Below are positions 27,250 through 37,178 of a stretch of DNA of 64,000 nt, in pieces; positions within the stretch are counted from its first letter, which is position 1; every line of letters begins with the position of its first letter. Under the pieces are notes generated by a model. The model had not been told where the DNA came from and searched no databases. It saw only the letters and a list, made by a program, of their open reading frames with translations. The DNA is taken from assembly GCF_043642205.1 (NCBI RefSeq), contig NZ_JBHZSG010000009.1, forward strand, positions 1-64,000. Direction: 5' to 3'. The DNA is from Thalassotalea_A litorea (GTDB lineage Bacteria; Pseudomonadota; Gammaproteobacteria; Enterobacterales; Alteromonadaceae). The position numbers were made by a program, and so were the translations under genes.

Positions 27250-28294
27250 ACACCTTGATTCTGTAACCTGGAAAGTGCTCCTTTCTGCCGGTTTATGGAT
27301 AACCTCGGTAATGATCTTTTGCGCTCAGGTGAATGCGGTTGAGCGCACGGGTATTTATTCCATTTACGATGAAGCGGCTCTGCAGTTATTAGATATCAGT
27401 CAGAATTATACTGTGGTTGCCGATGGTTTTGAGTGGGCAGAGGGACCGTTATGGTTTGCAGACCAGGATTTTTTGCTGTTTAGCGATATCCCTGCCAATA
27501 AAATCTACCGTTATGATGAAAAGCGCGGCTTAACGGAATTTTTAACGGATTCTGGGTTTAGCAATGGTCTGTGCCGTAATGGCAAAGGTCAATTGCTGAT
27601 GATGCAATCGAGAACAAGGCAGGTAGCATTATTAAACCAATCACCACAGGCACATTCTATTGACACTAAACCAGACCTAAATGTGTTAATGCGTGACTAT
27701 CAGGGAAAACGATTAAACAGTCCCAATGATTGTGCAGTGCATGCCAACGGCACGTTGTTTTTTACCGATCCTCCTTATGGGTTGGCGGGACAGCTCAACG
27801 ACCCTCTTAAAGAGCTTAGCTTTCAAGGTGTTTTCCGTGTTACTGACAACGTTACCGGCGATCAGAGTGAAATCACCTTGGTCGATGACTCTCTGACATT
27901 TCCCAATGGCGTAGCCTTATCGCCTGATCAAAAGTGGCTCTATGTGGCGGTTTCTGATCAACATCAGCCAGCCTGGTATCGATATCGTTTAAGTGAACAG
28001 GGGGATATTTTGGCGAAAGAGTTGTTCTATAAACCAGAGCAATCCACGAATGAAGTGGGTGCCCCGGATGGACTTAAAGTGCACAGTAATGGCTGGGTGT
28101 TTGCAACTGGCCCTGGAGGTATTTGGATATTTGACCAAAACCAGCAACTATTGGCCCGCATTCACTTGCCGGGCTTTACTGCAAATCTGGCATTTGCGGA
28201 CAATGAAACGCTTCTCTATTTGACCTCGGACAGTGAATTAAGAAAATTGCGTTTGCAGACAAATACTACTCAATCTTTAACGTTTTCCCCATGA
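27239..28294 (+). CDS. SMP-30/gluconolactonase family protein
   Basis: Exported six-bladed propeller enzyme, likely a sugar lactonase. After a signal peptide (core LLSAGLWITSVMIFCAQVNA) come the metal-binding and active-site blocks EWAEGPLWF, NSPNDCAVHANGTLFFTDPPYG, TFPNGVALSPDQKWLYV and GAPDGLKVHSNGWVFATGPGGI. I favour the ATG at 27239 (351 residues); another in-frame ATG lies at 27230. Both overlap the GH50 stop codon, so translation is coupled. A lactonase next to two galactan hydrolases suggests hydrolysis of an aldonolactone from the released sugars, which is inference. Confidence 0.87.
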   Translation: MSHKHLDSVTWKVLLSAGLWITSVMIFCAQVNAVERTGIYSIYDEAALQLLDISQNYTVVADGFEWAEGPLWFADQDFLLFSDIPANKIYRYDEKRGLTEFLTDSGFSNGLCRNGKGQLLMMQSRTRQVALLNQSPQAHSIDTKPDLNVLMRDYQGKRLNSPNDCAVHANGTLFFTDPPYGLAGQLNDPLKELSFQGVFRVTDNVTGDQSEITLVDDSLTFPNGVALSPDQKWLYVAVSDQHQPAWYRYRLSEQGDILAKELFYKPEQSTNEVGAPDGLKVHSNGWVFATGPGGIWIFDQNQQLLARIHLPGFTANLAFADNETLLYLTSDSELRKLRLQTNTTQSLTFSP

Positions 28295-28479
28295 ATTAAC
28301 CGACAAAGGAGGGCATCCAGGTGCTAACAGGCACTTTTTTACGACATTAAAATTGTTAACATTTAAATATATAAGGAAGGGTGAATGTCATAAATCCGGT
28401 TGGTTGTACAGCCAGACAGACTGTCGACTGAGGTTTATAAAGCCATTTTATAACAACAAAATAACCGATAGGTAAAACT

Positions 28480-31254
28480 ATGAACCAAAGTACATTTAAA
28501 AAAAGCACGCTCTATGCTGCCATGTTGGTTGCAATGAGTGGTGGAGCATATGCCCAGCAAGAAAGTTCTGGGGAAGATGCTCAGAATATTGAGGTCATCG
28601 AAGTTCAGGGAATTCGCAGTGCCTTGACCAAGTCGGCTGCGACAAAACGTTACTCTGACGGTGTTGTCGATGCCATAACCGCTGAAGATATTGGTAAATT
28701 ACCCGACACAAATCTGGCGGAATCATTGCAACGGATTTCCGGTGTATCCATTGACCGGGCTAATAACGAAGGTAACAAGGTTACCGTACGTGGTTTTGGA
28801 CCGGATTTTAATCTGGTTACTTTAAATGGTCGACAAATGCCAAACTCGTCGGCATTACAGTCTGCTGGTATATCCCGAAGCTTTAATTTCCGTGAAATTG
28901 CTGCGGAAAGTGTTTCTGGCGTGAATGTTTATAAAACGGGGCGGGCAAACGTATCGTCCGGTGGCATCGGTGCGACGATTGATATTCAATCGGCTCGTCC
29001 ATTTGATTATGACGAATTCACCGCATTTGCCTCAGCGAAAGCCATTTACGATACCAGTGTTGAAAGCGGTGATGATATTACGCCGGAAATCTCTGGCATG
29101 ATCAGCAGTACGTTTCTCGATGGTACCTTGGGCTTGCTTCTTTCTGCATCGCATTCTGAACGTGACAGTCACACCGATGTTGTTGGTACTGACGGTTGGG
29201 TACGAAATCGAAGTGCGGATAATGTTGATAAAAGCGCGATAGATACCAGCAAAAATCCAGAGCAGGCAATTTGGACACCCTGGACTGCACGGGTAGAACA
29301 TTTCGATACGGAACGTGAACGCCAAAATGCACAAGCTGTGCTGCAATTTCAACCTTTCGACGGGTTAGTGGCGACGGTTGATTATACCATGTCGCGCCTG
29401 AAAGAAGTGAGTCAGACAAATCGTATGGCGTTCTGGTTTGATAGCCCGATGGGTTCAGCGGATGTAAACGGCACCTTGATTGACCCTCGTGATCCGGATG
29501 ATGAATTGAATTTCTGGGCATGGGAATATTATGAAGAGAAAGAAAACGATTCAATTGGTGTAAATATTGAGTGGCAAGCGACAGATTCTTTGTCCTTTGG
29601 TCTTGATTTGCACGATTCTACGTCTCATTCTAACCCGGATGGTCAAACCGCAGAGACTCTGGCTAACCTGAAAAACCCTCCGGGTTCGGTCGCCTTGATT
29701 GGTGCGGATTTTGATGGTGAAATTCCAGCGATTATTGTTGACGACTCTTCACTCCCTGGCGGTGGATACGCAAAACAAAATATTGTTTCTGATTTATACC
29801 AAAAACGTGGGTATGAGATGGAAAACAATATCAAGCAATATCATCTGTCCGGTAGTTGGGAAAACCTTGGTACCGATAGTGCACTGGCCCGTATCAATTT
29901 TGGTGTGGTTCGCACCGAATATGAAGTAGATACCTACTTAAGTGAAGTATTCTCGTTTGTCGACGTGCCGTTGGACAATCTTGATCTGGACTTTATTGAA
30001 CTGGGTGATACCGCTGATCAATTTCCGGGTACCGAAAATCTATTCCCATTGATCCCGCAATACAACGTTCATCAGTTTATTGATATTGTTGCAGCCGAAG
30101 GAAAGTTTGTTGAACCGTCCATTAGAACCAATGGTATTTCTGAAGACACGACCGCTCTGTATGTATCGGTCGATGTTGATACAGAATTCAATGATATGCC
30201 GGTTAAGATGAATGCCGGTGTACGATATGAATCAACCGATGTAACGGCATACTCCATCCAAAATGGCATAGTGGCGATGAATTACCGCCATGTTCAGGAA
30301 TTACGTCCGGTATTTGATGACATGCCTTCTGAACAATCATTGTCCGGTGATTATACCCGTATTTTGCCAAACCTTGATGTTAGCATGACGATTACCGATG
30401 AGTTAGTGACTCGTTTTTCCTATAGCCGCACGTTAGCTCGTGCCGGGATTAGCGCAATGTTTCCGGCGACGGTTGTCAATGCACGCCCTGGTGGTCCATT
30501 TAATGCCTCGCAAGGTAATCCGAACCTGTTGCCAATCACATCCGATAACTTCGATGTATCTGTTGAATACTATCTGGATGACGGGAGCTATGCCTCAGTA
30601 GGGTATTTCAAGAAATATGTTGAAAACTTTATTGGTGCTGGCACAGAAAACCGTGCTATCAATGATGTTAACGGTGACCCTCTACGTGATCCTAGTGTTG
30701 ATCCACGGTCCGGTTGCCCAGATGCGTCAGAGACACCTAACCCTGCTTGTTTAAGCCAGGCATCCGATCCCGTTATTAGCTGGGAAGTAGCAACGCCGGA
30801 CAATATTCAAAACCGGGTTGTTGATGGTTGGGAATTCAACGTGCAATATATGTTTGCAGATTCCGGATTCGGGGCTGTTGCTAACTATACCTTAGTAGAC
30901 AGTGACGAGGCATTTGATCCATATAACTTTGAACAGACTATCGCGTTAACCGGTTTAAGTGATTCTGGTAACCTGATTGGTTTTTACGAAGGGGATAATT
31001 TCCAAATCCGCTTCGCCTATAACTGGCGAGATGAGTTTCTGTTGAGCCTGGGCAACGAGCCTACATTCACAGAAGCATACGGACAATTGGATATGAGCGC
31101 GAGCTACGACATCACAGAGGCATTGACCATTACGTTTGATGGCTTGAATCTGACCGATGAAACGGCGCGCCGACATGGCCGTTTTGAAGAGCAGTTGCTA
31201 TCGGCTGAGCAATATGGTCCGCGTTACAATCTGGGGATCAGTTACACGTTCTAA
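28480..31254 (+). CDS. TonB-dependent receptor
   Basis: Outer-membrane receptor of 924 residues in the Xanthomonas/Caulobacter-type family (TIGR01782-like), used for uptake of oligosaccharides. Signal peptide to AYAQ (residue 25); a TonB-box-like IEVIEVQG follows; the plug has ALTKSAATKRYSDGVVDAIT and DIGKLPDTNLAESLQRISGV, with VRGFGPDFNLVTLNGR. The C-terminus LGISYTF ends in the aromatic residue expected of outer-membrane barrels. Its place after two GH50 lipoproteins and a lactonase points to galactan oligosaccharide import. The preceding 185 bp carries its own probable promoter. Confidence 0.93.
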   Translation: MNQSTFKKSTLYAAMLVAMSGGAYAQQESSGEDAQNIEVIEVQGIRSALTKSAATKRYSDGVVDAITAEDIGKLPDTNLAESLQRISGVSIDRANNEGNKVTVRGFGPDFNLVTLNGRQMPNSSALQSAGISRSFNFREIAAESVSGVNVYKTGRANVSSGGIGATIDIQSARPFDYDEFTAFASAKAIYDTSVESGDDITPEISGMISSTFLDGTLGLLLSASHSERDSHTDVVGTDGWVRNRSADNVDKSAIDTSKNPEQAIWTPWTARVEHFDTERERQNAQAVLQFQPFDGLVATVDYTMSRLKEVSQTNRMAFWFDSPMGSADVNGTLIDPRDPDDELNFWAWEYYEEKENDSIGVNIEWQATDSLSFGLDLHDSTSHSNPDGQTAETLANLKNPPGSVALIGADFDGEIPAIIVDDSSLPGGGYAKQNIVSDLYQKRGYEMENNIKQYHLSGSWENLGTDSALARINFGVVRTEYEVDTYLSEVFSFVDVPLDNLDLDFIELGDTADQFPGTENLFPLIPQYNVHQFIDIVAAEGKFVEPSIRTNGISEDTTALYVSVDVDTEFNDMPVKMNAGVRYESTDVTAYSIQNGIVAMNYRHVQELRPVFDDMPSEQSLSGDYTRILPNLDVSMTITDELVTRFSYSRTLARAGISAMFPATVVNARPGGPFNASQGNPNLLPITSDNFDVSVEYYLDDGSYASVGYFKKYVENFIGAGTENRAINDVNGDPLRDPSVDPRSGCPDASETPNPACLSQASDPVISWEVATPDNIQNRVVDGWEFNVQYMFADSGFGAVANYTLVDSDEAFDPYNFEQTIALTGLSDSGNLIGFYEGDNFQIRFAYNWRDEFLLSLGNEPTFTEAYGQLDMSASYDITEALTITFDGLNLTDETARRHGRFEEQLLSAEQYGPRYNLGISYTF

Positions 31255-31271
31255 CTGCCGTTTCCGGTGTG

Positions 31272-31297
31272 TTTGATCGTTGAATTAAACGATCAAA
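31272..31297. terminator. possible terminator hairpin after the TonB receptor
   Basis: TTTGATCGTT and its exact complement AACGATCAAA flank six bases, 17 bp after the receptor stop. The run after the stem is AATT, not poly-U. A second, imperfect inverted repeat (TGGCTGTTCA with TTGAGCAGCCA) follows at 31300-31338. Together they may attenuate read-through into the halogenase gene. Confidence 0.4.
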
Positions 31298-31409
31298 ATT
31301 GGCTGTTCATCAAGGCTTAGGCTTTGTTGAGCAGCCACTTATACAGGAGTTAACCACTCCACATAATGTAAAATTAATACAAAAATAATAATTCAAAAAA
31401 GGCTATGTT

Positions 31410-32975
31410 ATGTCACAACCAATCAGGGAAATAATCATTGTAGGCGGCGGTACCGCTGGTTGGATCACTGCCGGTACCATTGCGGCAAAACTTAACAGGG
31501 CCCATCATAATCCACCCCGGATCACGCTGGTGGAATCAGCAAACGTCCCGATTATCGGAGTTGGAGAAGGAACATGGCCGACGATGCGTCGCTCGTTGCA
31601 GGCGATGGGGGTGAATGAAACCGAATTTATCCGCCAATGTAATGTATCTTTTAAGCAAGGCGCAAAGTTTTGTGGTTGGGTGACCGGGGCAGCCGATGAC
31701 GGTTATTATCACCCTCTGGTATTACCTAAAGATTTTGAGCAAACCAATCTGGCTGAGCACTGGTTATCGTTGCAGGCCATGCATAACACAGTCCCTGATT
31801 TTGCGAATAGTGTCTGCAGCCAAGGGGCATTATGTGAGCATGGGCTTGCACCAAAATTAATAAGTACGCCCGAATACGATAGCGTGGCCAATTATGCCTA
31901 TCACCTCGATGCTGGAAAGTTTTCCAAATTTTTACAGCGTCATTGTGTTGAACAATTAAATGTCCAACATATTTATGCGGATGTTGAAGCGGTGAATAGC
32001 CATGTAAATGGCGATATTAAATCGTTAATCACGAAGAATGGCCAGACGATTGAAGGCGATTTTTTTATTGACTGTACTGGCTTTAAAAGCTTGTTGATAG
32101 GTGAGCACTTTAAGATACCGTTTAAATCCTGCCAGGACATCTTATTTAATGACAAGGCGATAGCGGTGCAAGTGCCTTATCCGGATAAAAATAGTCCAAT
32201 TGCTTCTCATACTATATCCACCGCGCAAACATCGGGCTGGATCTGGGATATTGGGCTAGCCAATCGTCGCGGTGTTGGTCACGTTTACGCCAGTGATTAC
32301 ATTAGTGACGATCAGGCTCATCAACAATTGCTCGACTATCTGCATCTTACCGAAGCGCAAGCCGCAGAGCTGACTTTCAGACCCATTACTTTTAAATCGG
32401 GCCACAGGCAAAAATTTTGGCATAAAAACTGCGTCGCCGTGGGGTTATCCGCGGGCTTCTTAGAGCCTCTGGAAGCATCCGCGCTATTATTGGTCGAGAT
32501 TTCTGCATCGTTTATCGCACAGCAATTACCCGCAGTCAAAGAGCCCATGGATGTGATTGCCAATCGATTTAATCGGTTGTTCTTATATCGTTGGCAAAGC
32601 ATTATCGATTTTCTAAAACTCCATTATCTGTTAAGCAAACGGCGTGATAGCCAATATTGGATCGATAATCAAAACCCGAAATTCATTCCGGATTCTTTGC
32701 AGCAGATGTTATCCCTGTGGCGGTACCAGTCTCCCTGGCATGAAGATTTTCCTTATGCTCAGGAAGTATTTCCCGCAGCCAGTTATCAATACGTCCTCTA
32801 TGGCATGGGCTTTCATACCCAAGCCAATCCATCGGGTTTATCCCTGCATAGTCAGCAACAGGCGCTGCAATTGATGCAAAAAAACGCGATGGAAACCAAA
32901 CAATTAGTTGCTCAAATGCCGAGCAATAGAACCTTGTTGAACGCCATTGCTCAACAACAGCTGGCAAAAATATAA
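31410..32975 (+). CDS. tryptophan-halogenase-like flavoprotein
   Basis: FAD-dependent protein of 521 residues in the tryptophan halogenase family. The nucleotide-binding motif GGGTAGW is at residues 12-18, GVGEGTWPTMR at 50-60, and FKQGAKF with Lys82 at the position of the catalytic lysine (Lys79 of PrnA/RebH). The second hallmark, WxWxIP, is present as WIWDIG at 277-282, with Gly replacing Pro. Related genes beside TonB receptors occur in Caulobacter, Xanthomonas and Brevundimonas (BrvH halogenates indole). The native substrate in such polysaccharide loci is unknown. Halogenation is plausible but not proven; no flavin reductase is adjacent. Confidence 0.85.
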   Translation: MSQPIREIIIVGGGTAGWITAGTIAAKLNRAHHNPPRITLVESANVPIIGVGEGTWPTMRRSLQAMGVNETEFIRQCNVSFKQGAKFCGWVTGAADDGYYHPLVLPKDFEQTNLAEHWLSLQAMHNTVPDFANSVCSQGALCEHGLAPKLISTPEYDSVANYAYHLDAGKFSKFLQRHCVEQLNVQHIYADVEAVNSHVNGDIKSLITKNGQTIEGDFFIDCTGFKSLLIGEHFKIPFKSCQDILFNDKAIAVQVPYPDKNSPIASHTISTAQTSGWIWDIGLANRRGVGHVYASDYISDDQAHQQLLDYLHLTEAQAAELTFRPITFKSGHRQKFWHKNCVAVGLSAGFLEPLEASALLLVEISASFIAQQLPAVKEPMDVIANRFNRLFLYRWQSIIDFLKLHYLLSKRRDSQYWIDNQNPKFIPDSLQQMLSLWRYQSPWHEDFPYAQEVFPAASYQYVLYGMGFHTQANPSGLSLHSQQQALQLMQKNAMETKQLVAQMPSNRTLLNAIAQQQLAKI

Positions 32976-32992
32976 CCTGAGGTATTTAGACA

Positions 32993-33703
32993 ATGTATAC
33001 GGTATTAAATAACAAAGAGCATAATCAGTTACGTGTATTCACGGATCATGGTGCCCACTTCGGTGAGGCGGTCAATCGGGTTCCTGTTTTGGCCGATGAG
33101 TTGAAATCACTGGTATTAGACTTTCCCGTCTGTTTGTTTAAGGACCCAAAAAATGGCAAGTTTTCCATGCATGCTTTACTGGGGATCGACTCTCAGGAAA
33201 ATCTATTTTTGCAGGGTGATTCATGGACTTCCCAATATATTCCTGCCCACTTTCGTCGTCAGCCATTTATGGCCGGAATTAAAGGGGAGGGAGAATCACC
33301 AACCCCTGAAAATTTGGTACTGACCATTGATATGGAAAGCCCGAGAGTATCGAGCAACGATGGCGTAGCCTTGTTCGAAGTGGATGGCTCTCCAAGCAGT
33401 TATTTGCGTCAAACCAGTCAGATGGTGTTTTCTCTGGTACCGGCGATGAATAGAAATGAAGCATTTATACAAGCCTTGCTTGCCAATGACCTGCTCGACG
33501 CGGTGCAATTAACCCTGACATTAAAAAGCGGCGAAAACCATCAGCTGGGCGGCATGTATACCGTTAATGAAGAGAAGCTCAGTCAATTAAATGCGGAGCA
33601 AGTACAATGGTTTCACCGTCAGGGGTACTTACAAGCGTGTCACTATTTGATTGCTGCAGTGGGTAATATTCAAAAACTCGTGAATTTGAAAAATAATCTA
33701 TAA
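32993..33703 (+). CDS. SapC family protein
   Basis: A 236-residue protein of the SapC family (named for a Campylobacter S-layer-associated protein). Typical parts are the N-terminal HFGEAVNRVPVLADEL, FPVCLFKDPKNGKFSMHALLGI, and WTSQYIPAHFRRQPFMAG. Function is not established; in many proteobacteria it accompanies TonB receptors and tryptophan-halogenase-like genes, and it follows the halogenase here by 17 bp in the same operon. No signal peptide is seen, suggesting a cytoplasmic role. Confidence 0.85.
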   Translation: MYTVLNNKEHNQLRVFTDHGAHFGEAVNRVPVLADELKSLVLDFPVCLFKDPKNGKFSMHALLGIDSQENLFLQGDSWTSQYIPAHFRRQPFMAGIKGEGESPTPENLVLTIDMESPRVSSNDGVALFEVDGSPSSYLRQTSQMVFSLVPAMNRNEAFIQALLANDLLDAVQLTLTLKSGENHQLGGMYTVNEEKLSQLNAEQVQWFHRQGYLQACHYLIAAVGNIQKLVNLKNNL

Positions 33704-33862
33704 GGCGGACAACATTTTGTCACTCCTGATACTGGGCCCAAGACATGCCAGTAATGTTAAAAAATTCCGGTTGTTTTGACTCTGGACAACGTCTGATTAG
33801 GCGGGTAAGGTGAGTTTACTTTAATTGCCTTTACCCTCTAATGTTTTTACTGTGAGCGAATA

Positions 33863-35200
33863 ATGACTCAAAATATCAATCGGTTACTTTCAGGTTTACT
33901 TTTTGCATTCGGCCTTTTTTCCGCCGCCTTATCCTTTTCGACTTTGGCTGCTAATAAACTGAACGCAGATGAACAGGCCATAGTCAGTGCGGTACAGGCG
34001 GATCTAGCCAGACACGTACAGCTTTTACAGGATTCGGTAAACATTAACAGTGGCACGATGAATTTTTCCGGGGTGCGCAAGGTTGGCGAGTTGTTTAAAA
34101 AGCAATTTACTGAGCTCGGCTTTGAGGTCGAATGGCTAAGCGGTGATGGCTTTGAACGGGCAGGGCATTTGCAGGCGAGCAAAATCAGTGGTGAGCCGAA
34201 TGCGCCTAAAATTTTGATGATTGGCCATTTAGACACGGTATTTGCCGTAAACGATGAGTTTCAGCAATATAAACAACTGGCCGATAATAAAGTATCGGGC
34301 CCCGGCATTGTCGATATGAAAGGCGGCGATGTGATTATTATTGCGGCCTTAAAAGCACTAAAGGACACTGGCTTATTAGACAACGTCAGTATTCGTGTGG
34401 TGATGACGGGTGATGAAGAGCGCAGTGGTCGGCCTCTGTCGCTGTCGAAAAAGGCTATTATTGATGGTGGTAAGTGGGCCGATATCGCCCTGGGATTTGA
34501 AAATGGCGATAGCGATATCAATACCGCAATGGTGGCTCGGCGCAGCTCTATCGGTTGGGAATTAACGGTTACCGGAAAACCGGCACATTCTTCACAAATT
34601 TTCAGAGAAGACATCGGTTATGGCGCGATATTTGAAGCTTCCCGTATCCTGACGCAATTTCAGGAACAATTGTCCGAACGGGAAAACCTGACATTTAACC
34701 CTGGTATGTTTGTCGGTGGCACGACAATTTCCCATGATCCGCAAACGTCCAGCGGCACTGCATTTGGCAAATCCAATGTTATTGCCAAAGACGCCAAAGT
34801 TATTGGCGGTATTCGGGCACTATCGCTGGCACAATTGCAACAGGCACAAAAAGATATGCAGGCCATTGTGGCCAAAAGTCTACCGCATACTCAAGCGACA
34901 TTAACGTTTAAAGACGGTTACCCGCCGATGTCGCCCCATCAGGGCAACCAACAATTGCTGGCGCTTTATTCACAAGCCAGCACCGACTTAGGTTACAACA
35001 AGGTGGTTGCCGCCAACCCACGAAAAGCCGGCGCCGCGGATATTTCATTTGCCGCCAATCATGTGGATATGGCATTAGATGGTTTGGGTCTTATGGGATG
35101 TTGTGGCCATACCAAAGACGAAGTTGCGGATATGACCAGCTTCTCGAACAACATCGAAAAGGCCGCTGTGCTGATTTATCGGTTAAGCCGTGCTCGCTAA
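33863..35200 (+). CDS. exported M20 family metallopeptidase (glutamate carboxypeptidase type)
   Basis: Di-zinc peptidase of 445 residues resembling carboxypeptidase G2. A signal peptide covers about residues 1-30 (core LLSGLLFAFGLFSAALSF). Metal-site motifs are GHLDTVF near 120, DMKGGDV near 151 and GDEERSGRP near 187, with a dimerisation domain after GKPAHSSQIF. It should cut a C-terminal glutamate or a similar residue from small substrates such as folates or aminobenzoyl-glutamate in the periplasm. It is 159 bp after SapC and probably has its own promoter. The exact substrate is unknown. Confidence 0.88.
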   Translation: MTQNINRLLSGLLFAFGLFSAALSFSTLAANKLNADEQAIVSAVQADLARHVQLLQDSVNINSGTMNFSGVRKVGELFKKQFTELGFEVEWLSGDGFERAGHLQASKISGEPNAPKILMIGHLDTVFAVNDEFQQYKQLADNKVSGPGIVDMKGGDVIIIAALKALKDTGLLDNVSIRVVMTGDEERSGRPLSLSKKAIIDGGKWADIALGFENGDSDINTAMVARRSSIGWELTVTGKPAHSSQIFREDIGYGAIFEASRILTQFQEQLSERENLTFNPGMFVGGTTISHDPQTSSGTAFGKSNVIAKDAKVIGGIRALSLAQLQQAQKDMQAIVAKSLPHTQATLTFKDGYPPMSPHQGNQQLLALYSQASTDLGYNKVVAANPRKAGAADISFAANHVDMALDGLGLMGCCGHTKDEVADMTSFSNNIEKAAVLIYRLSRAR

Positions 35201-35360
35201 AGTGTCGTAATCCATCACTTACAATCAACAGCATGGATGCGTTGTGTTTTGATTCCTGTTTATGGGTAGGATTCGTTTATAGTTGCAGTGCTTTTTATCC
35301 ATGTTAATCATTTCAATTGAGCGTTTACATATCGCCACCTACATTACAGGGATTTTATCT

Positions 35361-35669
35361 ATGGACAAACAAGATTTTGCTCTTCAAGCCACTCAGCAAC
35401 TGACCAACCTTTTCATGAAAAGTAAATCTCAGGGTAAAACGACTGATAAGGAAAAGGGCCGGGTAGAGGGATTTTTGCATGCGGGCCAGTTTCTGGGGTT
35501 AATAACTGCTGAGCAGGGGCGAGATTTGATGAGTCAGGCGTATTTCGAGGTGTTTGGGGTTGAACTTGATAAGGTAGAGAGCGCAAAAGCGCGACGCAAG
35601 CAAGCGCTTGAACGGGACAACGATGATTATCTTGATATCCCTGCTATTGAAAGACTGACTCCTTGTTGA
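35361..35669 (+). CDS. conserved-looking small hypothetical protein
   Basis: A 102-residue cytoplasmic protein that I do not recognise. It starts at the ATG at 35361, preceded by AGGGA, and reads MDKQDFALQATQQLTNLF. The sequence is charged and helical, with no membrane segment, cysteine pair or known motif beyond KGRVEGFLHAGQFLGLIT. An in-frame ATG 78 bp upstream is less likely because the added residues look like untranslated sequence. It is monocistronic. Confidence 0.6.
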   Translation: MDKQDFALQATQQLTNLFMKSKSQGKTTDKEKGRVEGFLHAGQFLGLITAEQGRDLMSQAYFEVFGVELDKVESAKARRKQALERDNDDYLDIPAIERLTPC

Positions 35670-35876
35670 ATAGCTAAGGATAAAACCAGTATATTGATTT
35701 TGGTGATTATTTTGCTGGCAATGCTAAATAATCTGACTTAACTGCTTCCTGAAACCTAAAACCTGAAACCTAATCCTGCTTTCCCATACTCCCAAGAACA
35801 TTACTTGCTATAATCCCACCTTTAATCGTCCTGCTAATCTAGCATTTCGAGATTGTATCTTTATACATAGGCACAT

Positions 35877-37064
35877 ATGTCATTTTCTAAATTAGGATTA
35901 TCCGCACCCATCGTTGAACGCTTAGCTGAGTTAGGCTATGAATCACCAACGGATATTCAACAAAAAGCGATTCCTGGAGCGCTCTCAGGTAGGGATATCA
36001 TTGCTGCAGCGCAGACGGGAACGGGTAAGACCGCCAGTTTTGTGTTGCCGATCTTAGAGCGAATAAACAAAGATCATAAACTGCGGGGTAAACGGATCAG
36101 ATCGCTTATCCTAACACCGACGCGGGAGTTGGCGGTACAAGTTGAACAAGCCGTAAAACAATACGCCGAAAACCTGTCACTGACGTCATTGGCGGTTTAT
36201 GGCGGCGTGGACTCCAGTGCCCAAAAAAGTGCCTTAATTTGGGGCGTGGATATCCTTGTCGCCACGCCAGGACGATTATTAGATCTTGCCCATCAACGCG
36301 CGCTGCATTTTGACGAATTGCAATTTTTAGTCCTCGATGAAGCCGATCGCATGTTGGATATGGGCTTTATTGAAGACATAAATAAGATTGTTGAGCGATT
36401 GCCAGAAAAACGACAAAATATGCTATTTTCGGCAACCATGTCAGATCAGGTGAAAGCGTTAGCTAAACGTACGATCCACAAGCCGATTGAATATTCAGTA
36501 TCGCCAAAGCAGGTGAGCCATCAAGCGATCAGTCAATGGTTAGTGACGGTGGATAAAACCAATAAATCGGCCTTGTTGAGCTTTTTAATTAAAGAGCAAA
36601 ATTGGCAGCAAGCGCTGATCTTTATTGAAACTAAACATGGGGCGGCAAAATTAGTTAGCCAGTTGGAAAAACGCGGTATCAAAGCCGAATGTATTCATAG
36701 CGGTCGCACTCAAGCGAATCGTGAACACATATTGGCAGATTTTAAGCAGGGCAATATTGACTTTCTGGTAGCAACCGGTGTTGCGGCGCGAGGCATTGAT
36801 ATTGGCCAGCTAGAGCGGGTAATTAATTATGATTTACCGGCTCAGGCCGATGATTATATTCATCGCATTGGCAGAACCGGCCGCGCTGGCGCAACCGGGG
36901 AAGCGGTTTCGCTGGTTTCCAAAGATAATTTCAGGGAACTATGTGCGATTGAATCACGCCTTGGGCATATTATTGAACGTCGGGAATTTGCGGAGTTTCC
37001 GGTGAAAAAGACGGTGCCTGTATCAGTACTGAATTTTGTGCCAAAACATCAGCGTGGCAATTAA
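35877..37064 (+). CDS. rhlE: DEAD-box RNA helicase, RhlE type
   Basis: ATP-dependent RNA helicase of 395 residues acting in ribosome assembly and RNA turnover. All motifs are visible: Q-motif YESPTDIQQKAIP, AQTGTGKT at 45-52, PTREL near 82, DEADRMLD near 154, SAT near 186, and HRIGRTGRAGATGEAVS near 329. The C-terminal tail is very short, without the long basic extension seen in many RhlE proteins. RhlE is the best fit by the Q-motif region and length. It sits alone, with an AT-rich 5' region that may carry cold-inducible control. Confidence 0.9.
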   Translation: MSFSKLGLSAPIVERLAELGYESPTDIQQKAIPGALSGRDIIAAAQTGTGKTASFVLPILERINKDHKLRGKRIRSLILTPTRELAVQVEQAVKQYAENLSLTSLAVYGGVDSSAQKSALIWGVDILVATPGRLLDLAHQRALHFDELQFLVLDEADRMLDMGFIEDINKIVERLPEKRQNMLFSATMSDQVKALAKRTIHKPIEYSVSPKQVSHQAISQWLVTVDKTNKSALLSFLIKEQNWQQALIFIETKHGAAKLVSQLEKRGIKAECIHSGRTQANREHILADFKQGNIDFLVATGVAARGIDIGQLERVINYDLPAQADDYIHRIGRTGRAGATGEAVSLVSKDNFRELCAIESRLGHIIERREFAEFPVKKTVPVSVLNFVPKHQRGN

Positions 37065-37178
37065 CTAAAGATAACCAAGATAAGCACGATAAGCGAATCA
37101 ATCAGTATAGATACGATACAAGGTAGCTTTTAGTACAAGCACAAACATAAGCGCAAACCTAAGCAGAAGACCAGAACA

